Assembly (NCBI GenBank): GCA_012719195.1
Contig: JAAYAV010000430.1
Location: forward strand, 1-5,345
Source of the DNA: Anaerolineae bacterium
Lineage (GTDB): Bacteria; Chloroflexota; Anaerolineae; DRVO01
Direction of reading: 5' to 3'
DNA: 5,345 bases
Part shown: positions 1-4,726 of the stretch, piece by piece
Layout: each line of letters opens with the position of its first letter
Position numbering within the stretch: position 1 is the stretch's first letter
Program-made: the position numbers and the translations under genes
The notes under the pieces: model-generated
Databases searched by the model: none
Seen by the model: only the letters and a program-made list of their open reading frames with translations
Told to the model about the DNA's origin: nothing

Positions 1-203
1 CCACGGGTGACGGGTTCGAGACCGAGCAGCAGCCGGGCCATGGTGGTCTTGCCGCTACCGCTTTCTCCGACTACCCCGGTGATGGTCGGCTCCTCATCGT
101 CCACGATGAGCGAGAAGTCCTCCAGTGCCACCACTTGCCGGCGGCTCATGATGCCGCCGCCGAAGACCTTGGTGATGGCCCTGGCTTCGAGGAGGGTGCT
201 CAT
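1..203 (-). CDS. Peptide/nickel-type ABC transporter ATP-binding protein, DppF/OppF-like (partial, N-terminal 67 residues)
   Basis: This is the start of a second ABC-transporter ATPase; the rest lies beyond the left edge. In this family the protein pairs with a DppD-like ATPase on the cytoplasmic face of the membrane and powers uptake of peptides or related solutes. The visible protein opens MSTLLEARAITKVF and carries a clear Walker A motif, GESGSGKT, at residues 46-53, followed by TMARLLLGLEPVTRG. A linker of about ten residues between the first strand and the core (GGGIMSRRQVVAL) is common in DppF-type subunits, which often have an insertion there. The ATG at 203-201 is well supported: GGAGG (plus-strand CCTCC, 211-215) sits 7 bases upstream, and the ATG overlaps the TGA of the preceding ATPase gene (ATGA), implying translational coupling. 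The signature motif and Walker B are not visible, so DppF rather than another ABC subfamily is inferred mainly from the neighbour. The substrate cannot be told. Confidence 0.88.
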   Translation of the reverse strand, partial: MSTLLEARAITKVFGGGIMSRRQVVALEDFSLIVDDEEPTITGVVGESGSGKTTMARLLLGLEPVTR

Positions 204-1171
204 TGCCGCACCTCCGGGGCGCGAAGCAGGAAACAGGCAGCCCAGTGGCGCTCCGAGATCGGCACTGCTGGAGGTAGCTCACGGCGGCAGATGTCCATGA
301 CGTGAGGGCAACGCGGGTGGAAGACGCATCCGGGAGGCAGGTCCAGCAGTGACGGAGGGAACCCGGGAGCACCGCGGAACTGGGCCTTTCCGCTCAGCGT
401 GGGCAGGCTGGCGACCAGCAGCTGGGTGTAGGGGTGCCCGGGGCGCTGGAAAAGGTCTCGCACGGGGCCCTCTTCGAGCAGGCGGCCGGCGTACATCACT
501 GCCACGCGGTCGGCGAACTGAGCCATCAGGCCCATGTCGTGGCCGATGAGGATGACGGCGGCGTCGATGTCCTCCTGCACCCGGCGAAGGGTCTCCATCA
601 CCGTTCGCTGCACCACCACGTCCAGGGCGCTGGTGGGCTCATCGGCGATGATGACCTTGGGTTCCAGGCTGATGGCGATGGCGATGCACACCCGCTGCTT
701 CATGCCGCCGCTGAGGTGGTGGGGGTAAGCGCTCGCCACCTCGGGCCGGAGGCCGACGCGGGCGAGGAGGCCATTGAGCCGGTGCTGCCACTCCGAGCGG
801 CTCATGCGCACCCCGTGATGGCGGACGCCATCGTGCACCTGGTCGCCGATGCGCATGACCGGGTGGAGTGAGTTCATGGCCCCTTGGCTGATGAGGGCGA
901 TCTGGGCCAGGCGCGCCTCGCGGAGGCGCTGCTCCGAGAGGGTCATGAGGTCTTCGCCGTCGAGGTAGACCCGGCCGGAGTCGATGTGGCCGGGCGGCCG
1001 GATGAGGCGCATCAGGGCGAGGGCAGCGGTGGACTTGCCCGAGCCGGACTCGCCCATGAGGCCGAGCCGCTCGCCCGGATCGAGCGCGAAGCTGACGCCA
1101 TCAACCGCACGGACGGGTCCCCGCGACGTGGCGTAGTGTACCCGCAGATCGCTGACTTCGAGCAGGGCCAT
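200..1171 (-). CDS. Peptide/nickel-type ABC transporter ATP-binding protein, DppD/OppD-like
   Basis: This is a complete 323-residue ATPase subunit of a peptide/opine/nickel-class ABC importer, the usual length for DppD/OppD. With numbering from the ATG at 1171, Walker A GESGSGKS is at 40-47, the Q-loop glutamine (LISQGAMNSLHP) near 96, the signature LSGGMKQR at 153-160, Walker B VIIADEP at 173-179, the D-loop SALD follows, and the H-loop histidine (LIGHD) is at 211. The C-terminal extension is the oligopeptide-transporter type (RPGHPYTQLLVASLP, then GCVFHPRCPHVMDIC). It has four cysteines at about 282, 288, 295 and 313, the pattern proposed to hold an Fe-S cluster in some DppD proteins. The ATG at 1171 is preferred over the in-frame GTG at 1195 because AGGAGAGGG (1179-1187) lies 7 bases upstream of it. 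It is the first gene of its operon and overlaps the next ATPase gene by 4 bases. No permease or binding protein is visible; they may lie beyond the left edge. Dipeptides, oligopeptides and sugars all remain possible substrates. Confidence 0.93.
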   Translation of the reverse strand: MALLEVSDLRVHYATSRGPVRAVDGVSFALDPGERLGLMGESGSGKSTAALALMRLIRPPGHIDSGRVYLDGEDLMTLSEQRLREARLAQIALISQGAMNSLHPVMRIGDQVHDGVRHHGVRMSRSEWQHRLNGLLARVGLRPEVASAYPHHLSGGMKQRVCIAIAISLEPKVIIADEPTSALDVVVQRTVMETLRRVQEDIDAAVILIGHDMGLMAQFADRVAVMYAGRLLEEGPVRDLFQRPGHPYTQLLVASLPTLSGKAQFRGAPGFPPSLLDLPPGCVFHPRCPHVMDICRRELPPAVPISERHWAACFLLRAPEVRQ

Positions 1172-1178
1172 CGCTGTT

Positions 1179-1187
1179 CCCTCTCCT
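1179..1187 (-). promoter_or_regulatory. Ribosome binding site of the DppD-like gene
   Basis: AGGAGAGGG on the minus strand lies 7 bases upstream of the ATG at 1171. It decides the start, because the upstream GTG at 1195 has no purine-rich site in front of it. Confidence 0.75.
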
Positions 1188-1269
1188 GCAGGCACGGAGG
1201 CGATCGGATGCGGAAGCTAGAATAGTGCGCTTGTTAGGAACACCGTGTGTGATGTTTTCCCTCGCACCT

Positions 1270-1298
1270 ACTGTAGTACGTGGAATGGGACCTGTCAA
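1270..1298 (-). promoter_or_regulatory. Sigma70-type promoter for the ABC transporter operon
   Basis: Read on the minus strand, a perfect -35 box TTGACA (1298-1293) is followed after exactly 17 bases by TACAGT (1275-1270), which matches the -10 consensus at 4 of 6 positions including the first, second and last. Transcription would start near 1263 and give a leader of about 90 bases before the ATG at 1171. The box match and spacing are seen directly; activity is inferred. Confidence 0.6.
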
Positions 1299-1314
1299 TG
1301 CAAGCGGACATGTC

Positions 1315-1334
1315 TACCCAATGGTGCTTGGGTA
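1315..1334. promoter_or_regulatory. Inverted repeat, candidate operator upstream of the ABC promoter
   Basis: The arms TACCCAA (1315-1321) and TTGGGTA (1328-1334) are perfect 7-base complements around a 6-base spacer. The site lies 16 bases beyond the -35 box of the minus-strand promoter, where an activator or a repressor shared by both directions could sit. A perfect 8-base palindrome, GACATGTC (1307-1314), directly abuts it. No regulator family can be named from the sequence. Confidence 0.4.
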
Positions 1335-1381
1335 AGAAGTCTGCCCCCAGTACCGGCACGATCCTGAGGGATTCATCCGGA

Positions 1382-1412
1382 GTCGCTGGCTCACGGGCAA
1401 GCGACGGTCGCT
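1382..1412. repeat. Alternating GTCGCT / AGCGAC words
   Basis: GTCGCT (1382-1387), AGCGAC (1400-1405) and GTCGCT (1407-1412) occur in order. The middle word can pair with either neighbour: with the left through a 12-base loop as RNA, or with the right as a 13-base palindrome with a single central G. The right-hand pair cannot form a hairpin without opening its inner pairs, so it fits a protein-binding site better than an RNA stem. It may be chance in GC-rich DNA. Confidence 0.3.
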
Positions 1413-1457
1413 CCACGGCTGGCATGGCGCAACTTCAGCCTCTCATCAGGGTTTCTC

Positions 1458-1481
1458 CGCTCATGAAAAATGTCATGAGCG
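1458..1481. promoter_or_regulatory. Long perfect inverted repeat, candidate operator of the por operon
   Basis: CGCTCATGA (1458-1466) and TCATGAGCG (1473-1481) are perfect 9-base complements separated by AAAATG. The AT-rich core inside a GC-rich region, the 24-base span and the half-site centres 15 bases apart suit a dimeric helix-turn-helix regulator. It lies about 85 bases before porC, so it could overlap a por promoter or sit in its leader. The symmetry is seen directly; the function is inferred. Confidence 0.5.
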
Positions 1482-1509
1482 TGCAGGCGGCGCCTGTGGG
1501 CCGAGAATG

Positions 1510-1536
1510 TGCATCCGGCGGTCCGCCGGCCATGCA
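1510..1536 (+). promoter_or_regulatory. Leader hairpin before porC
   Basis: CCGGCGG (1515-1521) and CCGCCGG (1523-1529) form a perfect 15-base palindrome around T1522. It is flanked by TGCAT (1510-1514) and ATGCA (1532-1536), which extend the pairing after a two-base bulge (CC, 1530-1531). As RNA this is a strong GC stem with a tight loop ending 16 bases before the GGAGGAGG site of porC. It leaves that site free, so it could be a 5' stabiliser, a pause site, or as DNA another binding site. Confidence 0.4.
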
Positions 1537-1552
1537 TCGGCCCGAGTGCGCT

Positions 1553-1560
1553 GGAGGAGG
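1553..1560 (+). promoter_or_regulatory. Ribosome binding site of porC
   Basis: GGAGGAGG lies 6 bases before the ATG at 1567. It decides that start over the in-frame ATG at 1507, which would put this site inside the gene. Confidence 0.8.
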
Positions 1561-1566
1561 CGTCTG

Positions 1567-2145
1567 ATGAACGATCTCACCGAGATCCGCTGGCACGGTC
1601 GGGCGGGTCAGGGACTGGTAACCGCCGCCAAGCTGCTTGGCGAGACGGCTTTGGGAACCGGCCAGTACTTTCAGGCGTTTCCCGACTACGGCCCGGAGCG
1701 TATGGGCGCACCCATACGCGCCTACACCAGGCTCAGCCTGTCACCCATCAACATCCACAGCCAGGTGCACCACCCCAACGTGGTGTTGGTGCTGGATCCA
1801 ACGCTCCTGGGGGTGGTGGACGTGACTGAGGGCCTGGCCGAGGGTGGTGCTGTGCTGGTCAACACCGACAAGACGGCCCCGGAGATGCGGCGGGTTCTCG
1901 GCCTGGAGGAGCGAGACGTTCGCGTCTACACCGTAGACGCCAGCGCCATTGCCATGGACACCCTGGGCCGCGAGATCACCAACACTCCCATGTTGGGGGC
2001 CTTCGCTCGGGCGACGGGGCTGTTCCCGCTGGACAAGATCATCGACGACGTACGCAGCAGCTTCGGCAAGAAGCTCCGACCGGAGATCGTAGAAGCTAAC
2101 GTCGAGGCTGTCCGGCGGGCTTACGCCCAGGTACAGCAAGGCTAG
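1567..2145 (+). CDS. porC: 2-oxoacid (probably pyruvate):ferredoxin oxidoreductase, gamma subunit
   Basis: This 192-residue protein is the gamma subunit of a four-subunit cytoplasmic 2-oxoacid:ferredoxin oxidoreductase, which converts pyruvate (or a related 2-oxoacid) and CoA to acyl-CoA, CO2 and reduced ferredoxin. In the fused single-chain enzyme this domain contributes to CoA binding. Visible family marks are IRWHGRAGQG at 7-16, the FQAFPDYGPERMGAPIRAY stretch at about 35-53, LVLDPTLL at 74-81, and TNTPMLGAFARATGLF at 138-153. The length matches PorC/VorC (about 180-195). The start chosen is the ATG at 1567, behind GGAGGAGG; starting at 1507 would add an arginine-rich tail foreign to the family. 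It is the first gene of porCDAB. Pyruvate is inferred from subunit order; the 2-oxoisovalerate (Vor) enzyme has the same architecture and cannot be excluded. Confidence 0.93.
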   Translation: MNDLTEIRWHGRAGQGLVTAAKLLGETALGTGQYFQAFPDYGPERMGAPIRAYTRLSLSPINIHSQVHHPNVVLVLDPTLLGVVDVTEGLAEGGAVLVNTDKTAPEMRRVLGLEERDVRVYTVDASAIAMDTLGREITNTPMLGAFARATGLFPLDKIIDDVRSSFGKKLRPEIVEANVEAVRRAYAQVQQG

Positions 2146-2161
2146 GCGCCGGTTCGGCGCC
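2145..2161 (+). other. Intercistronic hairpin between porC and porD
   Basis: GGCGCCG (2145-2151), loop GTT and CGGCGCC (2155-2161) form a perfect 7-base GC stem starting on the last base of the porC stop codon. No T-run follows, so it is not an intrinsic terminator. It could slow 3' decay of porC mRNA or tune the porC:porD ratio. The porD ribosome binding site (GGGAGG) lies downstream and stays free. Confidence 0.5.
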
Positions 2162-2183
2162 CGGCACAGTAAGGGAGGATTAC

Positions 2184-2492
2184 ATGCCGGAACCAAAGGG
2201 GTGGAAGGAACTCCCCATCGGCGGCATCATCGATAGCCCGGGCTCGGCTCGAGACCTGGAGACCGGTGCTTGGCGGGCACGCCGTCCCATCGTGGACAAG
2301 GATAAGTGCACCAGCTGCCTGCAATGCTGGATGTTCTGCCCAGACATGGCCGTTGTGGTGCAGGCGGACAAGATGCGCGGGTTCGACCTGTACCACTGCA
2401 AGGGCTGCGGCATCTGCGCCAAGATCTGCCCGGCCGATGCCATTGCCATGGTTGCGGAGGCGGAGGCCGGAACCGAAGGAGAGGGCGGATGA
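2184..2492 (+). CDS. porD: 2-oxoacid:ferredoxin oxidoreductase, delta subunit (2x[4Fe-4S] ferredoxin)
   Basis: This 102-residue ferredoxin-like subunit relays electrons from the beta-subunit cluster towards external ferredoxin. It has two classic CxxCxxCxxxCP motifs: C42, C45, C48, C52 (CTSCLQCWMFCP) and C72, C75, C78, C82 (CKGCGICAKICP). All eight ligands for two [4Fe-4S] clusters are present, and the 19 residues between the last cysteine of the first motif and the first of the second suit the PorD/VorD type. The N-terminal part (GWKELPIGGIIDSPGSARDL, then TGAWRARRPIVD) also matches delta subunits, whose N-terminus packs against the complex. The tail after residue 90 is acidic and glycine-rich. 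The start ATG has GGGAGG about 7 bases upstream. The gene follows porC after 38 bases containing a hairpin, and its stop overlaps the porA start as ATGA. Confidence 0.95.
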   Translation: MPEPKGWKELPIGGIIDSPGSARDLETGAWRARRPIVDKDKCTSCLQCWMFCPDMAVVVQADKMRGFDLYHCKGCGICAKICPADAIAMVAEAEAGTEGEGG

Positions 2493-3682
2493 GCGACTTC
2501 AGGGCGCTAGACGGCAACCAAGCAGTCGCTGAGGCCATGCGTCAGATCAACCCGGATGTGGTGGCAGCCTATCCCATCACGCCACAGACGGAGGCGGTGC
2601 AGGTCTTCTCCCAGTTCGTAGCCGACGGCGAGGTGGACACCGAGTTCGTGACGGTGGAGAGCGAGCACAGCGCCATGAGTGCGTGCGTCGGCGCGGGGGC
2701 GGCGGGCGCACGCGTGATGACCTGTACCTCGTCGGCAGGCCTGGCGCTGATGTGGGAGATCACCTACATCGCGGCATCGATGCGCCTTCCGATGGTGATG
2801 ATGGTGGCCAACCGCGCTCTCTCGGGGCCAATCAACATCCATTGCGACCATGCCGACAGCATGGGCACCCGGGACAACGGTTGGATCCAGATCTACTCGG
2901 AGAACCCGCAGGAAGCCTACGACAACATGATCCAGGCTGTGCGCATCGCCGAGCATGCCGATGTGACGCTACCGGTCATGGTCATGCAGGACGGTTTCAT
3001 CACCAGCCACTCGGTGGAGCGAGTAGAGGTGTTCGACGATGCGGCGGTCAGCGGCTTTGTGGGCCCCTATGCGGCGAACTTCCAGTTGCTGGGCGCTAGT
3101 AGGCCCCTGACCTTCGGAGCGCTGGACTTCTACGACTACTACTTCGAGCACAAGCGCCAGCAGGTGGAGGCCTTTAGCCATGCTACCGAGGCAGTGCTTG
3201 AAGTCGCGGCCGACTTCAACTGTCGCTTCGGGCGCGATTACGGCCTTTTCCAGGCCTACCGGCTGGATGATGCCGAGGTGGCCGTTGTGGTGCTGTCGTC
3301 AACGGCGGGCACGGCCAAGGTAGTCGTTGATGACCTGCGCGCCCAGGGCATCCGAGCCGGTCTGCTGAAGCCGCGAGTGTTCCGTCCCTTCCCGGCCGCC
3401 GAGATCGTGCGTGCCCTGTCCCACGTCAAGGCGATCGCCGTCATGGACCGCTCCACCTCCTTCGGCAGCATGATGGGAGCCGGGCCGCTGTTCCTGGAGA
3501 CGGCTGCCGCTTTCCACGTTCTTGGGCGGGCGCCTCAGATCCCGATGGTGGGCTACGTGTTTGGTCTGGGCGGGCGAGACATCAGCCCGCCCGATCTCGA
3601 GGGCGTCTACCATGATCTGCTGGCCGTCGCCGATAGCGGCGATGTTGGAGACCCGGTGCGGTACCTGGGCGTGAGAGGCTGA
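2489..3682 (+). CDS. porA: 2-oxoacid (probably pyruvate):ferredoxin oxidoreductase, alpha subunit
   Basis: This 397-residue alpha subunit, of normal PorA length, supplies part of the thiamine diphosphate and substrate site. Seen in order are DGNQAVAEAM at 8-17, YPITPQT at 28-34 (its threonine matches a substrate-contacting residue in single-chain pyruvate oxidoreductases), VESEHSAMSAC at 56-66 (glutamate 57 or 59 is the likely partner of the thiamine aminopyrimidine), TCTSSAGLALM at 78-88, MMVANRALSGP at 104-114 (arginine 109 probably contacts the substrate carboxylate), and DNGWIQIYSENPQEAYD at 129-145. The second domain, from about 260, carries SSTAGTAK and the DRSTSFG segment (320-326). 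The start is the ATG at 2489, with AAGGAG (2476-2481) 7 bases upstream and a 4-base ATGA overlap with porD, so the two are translationally coupled. Earlier in-frame starts lie inside porD. Catalytic residues are assigned by family analogy; substrate preference cannot be read off. Confidence 0.95.
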   Translation: MSDFRALDGNQAVAEAMRQINPDVVAAYPITPQTEAVQVFSQFVADGEVDTEFVTVESEHSAMSACVGAGAAGARVMTCTSSAGLALMWEITYIAASMRLPMVMMVANRALSGPINIHCDHADSMGTRDNGWIQIYSENPQEAYDNMIQAVRIAEHADVTLPVMVMQDGFITSHSVERVEVFDDAAVSGFVGPYAANFQLLGASRPLTFGALDFYDYYFEHKRQQVEAFSHATEAVLEVAADFNCRFGRDYGLFQAYRLDDAEVAVVVLSSTAGTAKVVVDDLRAQGIRAGLLKPRVFRPFPAAEIVRALSHVKAIAVMDRSTSFGSMMGAGPLFLETAAAFHVLGRAPQIPMVGYVFGLGGRDISPPDLEGVYHDLLAVADSGDVGDPVRYLGVRG

Positions 3683-3692
3683 GGAGTACTAG

Positions 3693-4646
3693 ATGGTGAC
3701 ACAGACTGAGACTCCGACCCGACTGACCCTCCGGGAACTGGCCAAGAAGCCGGACCGGCTCACCTCCGGTCACCGGATGTGCCCGGGTTGTGCGGCTCCG
3801 CTGGTGGTGAAGCAGGTGCTGATGGCCATCGATGAGCCGGTGGTGGTGGTGTGTGCGACCGGCTGCCTTGAGGTGGCCACCACCATCTTCCCGCAGACGG
3901 CCTGGAATGTGCCCTTCATCCACAACGCGTTCGAGAACGCCGCCGCGACGGCTTCAGGCGTGGAGGCGGCCTATCGCTCGCTGGTCCGCCAGGGCAAGAT
4001 CGAGGACGATAACACGCGCATCGTCGTCTTCGGCGGTGATGGCAGTTCCTACGACATCGGCCTGCAGTCGCTGTCGGGGGCAATGGAGCGAGGGCACCGC
4101 TTGCTCTACGTCTGCTACGACAACAACGCCTACATGAACACGGGCATCCAGCGCTCCAGTGCGACGCCGGTGGGGGCGAACACCACCACATCACCGGTGG
4201 GCAAGGTGCAGGCGGGCAAGAAGGGAGCGCGCAAGGACCTGACCGCCATCATGGCGGCGCACGGGATCCCGTACGTGGCGCAGGCATCGCCCCACAACTG
4301 GCGCGACCTGATGCAGAAGGTGCGCAAGGCGACAGCCATTGACGGCCCCTCCTTCATCAACGTACTGGCGAGCTGCAACCGCGGCTGGCGCCACGACCCA
4401 GCCGACACCATCGAGATACAGCGGCTCGGGGTGGACTCCTGCCTGTGGCCCTTGTACGAAGTGGAGGACGGGGTCTACAGGGTCACCTACCGGCCGAAGG
4501 TCAAGGTACCAGTATCCGACTACCTCGCGTCGCAAGGTCGCTTCGGCCACTTGCTCCAGCCGGCGAACCAGTACATCATTGAGGCATTGCAGGCAGATGT
4601 GGACCGGCGTTGGGAGCGATTGCTCAGGATGGCGGGCGAGGTGTAG
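3693..4646 (+). CDS. porB: 2-oxoacid (probably pyruvate):ferredoxin oxidoreductase, beta subunit (thiamine diphosphate and [4Fe-4S])
   Basis: This 317-residue catalytic beta subunit binds thiamine diphosphate and the proximal [4Fe-4S] cluster. The cysteines expected as ligands are visible: C30 and C33 in GHRMCPGC, C58 in VCATGC, and C228 in LASCNRGW. C54 is an additional nearby cysteine. The thiamine diphosphate/Mg motif starts at GGDGSSYDIG (114-123) and ends at the NN pair 144-145 (CYDNNAYMNTG), about 27 residues on, as expected. FIHNAFENAAATASGVEAA (75-93) and QRSSATPVGANTTTSPVGK are typical of the family. The length suits PorB/VorB (about 310-325). The start ATG has GAGGAG about 7 bases upstream and follows porA after 10 bases, so it belongs to the same operon. 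With PorC, PorD and PorA it completes the enzyme, with three clusters in total and no obvious missing residue. Confidence 0.95.
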   Translation: MVTQTETPTRLTLRELAKKPDRLTSGHRMCPGCAAPLVVKQVLMAIDEPVVVVCATGCLEVATTIFPQTAWNVPFIHNAFENAAATASGVEAAYRSLVRQGKIEDDNTRIVVFGGDGSSYDIGLQSLSGAMERGHRLLYVCYDNNAYMNTGIQRSSATPVGANTTTSPVGKVQAGKKGARKDLTAIMAAHGIPYVAQASPHNWRDLMQKVRKATAIDGPSFINVLASCNRGWRHDPADTIEIQRLGVDSCLWPLYEVEDGVYRVTYRPKVKVPVSDYLASQGRFGHLLQPANQYIIEALQADVDRRWERLLRMAGEV

Positions 4647-4649
4647 CAA

Positions 4650-4726
4650 CCGTGCCTGTCTATCCGCAAGGGGCAGCCGGACGCGGCTGCCCCGTACCCT
4701 TTCGGGGCGAGGCGAGACAGGCATGG
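4650..4726 (+). promoter_or_regulatory. Nested inverted-repeat structure enclosing the upp start codon (candidate cis-regulatory RNA)
   Basis: An outer stem pairs CCGTGCCTGTCT (4650-4661) with AGACAGGCATGG (4715-4726): 11 Watson-Crick pairs and one G-U. It encloses a 10-base hairpin (4670-4693) and a small CCC/GGG hairpin with loop TTTC (4697-4706), giving a three-way-junction shape. The upp start codon (4723-4725) lies inside the right arm, and its only weak purine-rich ribosome site (GGGGCGAGG, 4704-4712) lies partly in the small hairpin. An alternative pairing of GCCCC (4689-4693) with GGGGC (4704-4708) would break the central hairpin. Folded, the RNA should hinder upp translation. I do not recognise it as a known riboswitch class. 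Confidence 0.45.
4670..4693 (+). terminator. Strong GC hairpin after porB, possible terminator
   Basis: GGGGCAGCCG (4670-4679) and CGGCTGCCCC (4684-4693) form a perfect 10-base stem with loop GACG, 23 bases after the porB stop. The bases that follow (GTACCCTTTC) hold only a three-T run, so it is a poor intrinsic terminator by E. coli standards. It may attenuate read-through into upp, protect the por mRNA 3' end, or be one helix of the larger structure around it. Confidence 0.45.

Larger units (their letters stand above)
1172..1566. other. Divergent intergenic region between the ABC operon and the por operon
   Basis: This stretch of about 395 bases holds no convincing gene. In order it contains the ribosome binding site and roughly 90-base leader of the ABC operon, a minus-strand promoter (1270-1298), a short palindrome GACATGTC (1307-1314) abutting a 20-base inverted repeat (1315-1334), a cluster of alternating GTCGCT/AGCGAC words (1382-1412), a 24-base inverted repeat (1458-1481), and a GC-rich hairpin (1510-1536) just before the porC ribosome binding site. 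Open frames here are short and look non-coding in composition. I found no plus-strand promoter with both boxes close to consensus, so the por promoter is either weak and activator-dependent or read by an alternative sigma factor. Confidence 0.8.

Noticed and set aside
434..871. A 145-codon plus-strand open frame antisense to the DppD-like gene
   Set aside because: The opposite strand has a full set of ABC ATPase motifs. The translation is His/Ala/Asp-rich shadow sequence typical of GC-rich antisense frames.
1172..1195. GTG at 1195 as the start of the DppD-like protein
   Set aside because: No Shine-Dalgarno in front of it, whereas the ATG at 1171 has AGGAGAGGG at ideal spacing and begins at the usual family N-terminus.
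1218..1223. TAGAAT as a plus-strand -10 box
   Set aside because: A 5 of 6 match to consensus, but the -35 position holds CGGAGG and the site is about 340 bases from porC.
1507..1566. Upstream in-frame ATG that would lengthen PorC by 20 residues
   Set aside because: It would bury GGAGGAGG inside the gene and add an arginine-rich tail not typical of gamma subunits.
1280..1567. Plus-strand 95-codon frame with a GTG start in the intergenic region
   Set aside because: No ribosome site at the GTG, low-complexity Ser/Gly/Ala-rich translation and no recognised family. It also crosses the promoter and all the dyads. Only its last 34 codons are noted as a weak leader-peptide possibility.
1741..2196. 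Minus-strand open frame of 151 codons opposite porC
   Set aside because: It lies opposite a clear gamma subunit and shows no family features or ribosome site.
2306..2488. Extended N-terminus of PorA starting inside porD
   Set aside because: The extra residues are an out-of-frame reading of the porD ferredoxin motifs. The ATG at 2489 has a proper ribosome site and starts at the family N-terminus.
2507..2956. Minus-strand open frame of 149 codons opposite porA
   Set aside because: Shadow of porA; His/Arg-rich, low-information translation.
4670..4693. A guanidine-II (mini-ykkC) type hairpin, because the loop region contains ACG
   Set aside because: The loop is GACG closed by CG pairs, not the expected ACGR loop, and the second matching hairpin is missing.
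4191..4724. Minus-strand open frame of 177 codons opposite porB and the porB-upp gap
   Set aside because: It is long only because of GC-rich codon use in porB on the other strand, and no domain is recognisable.
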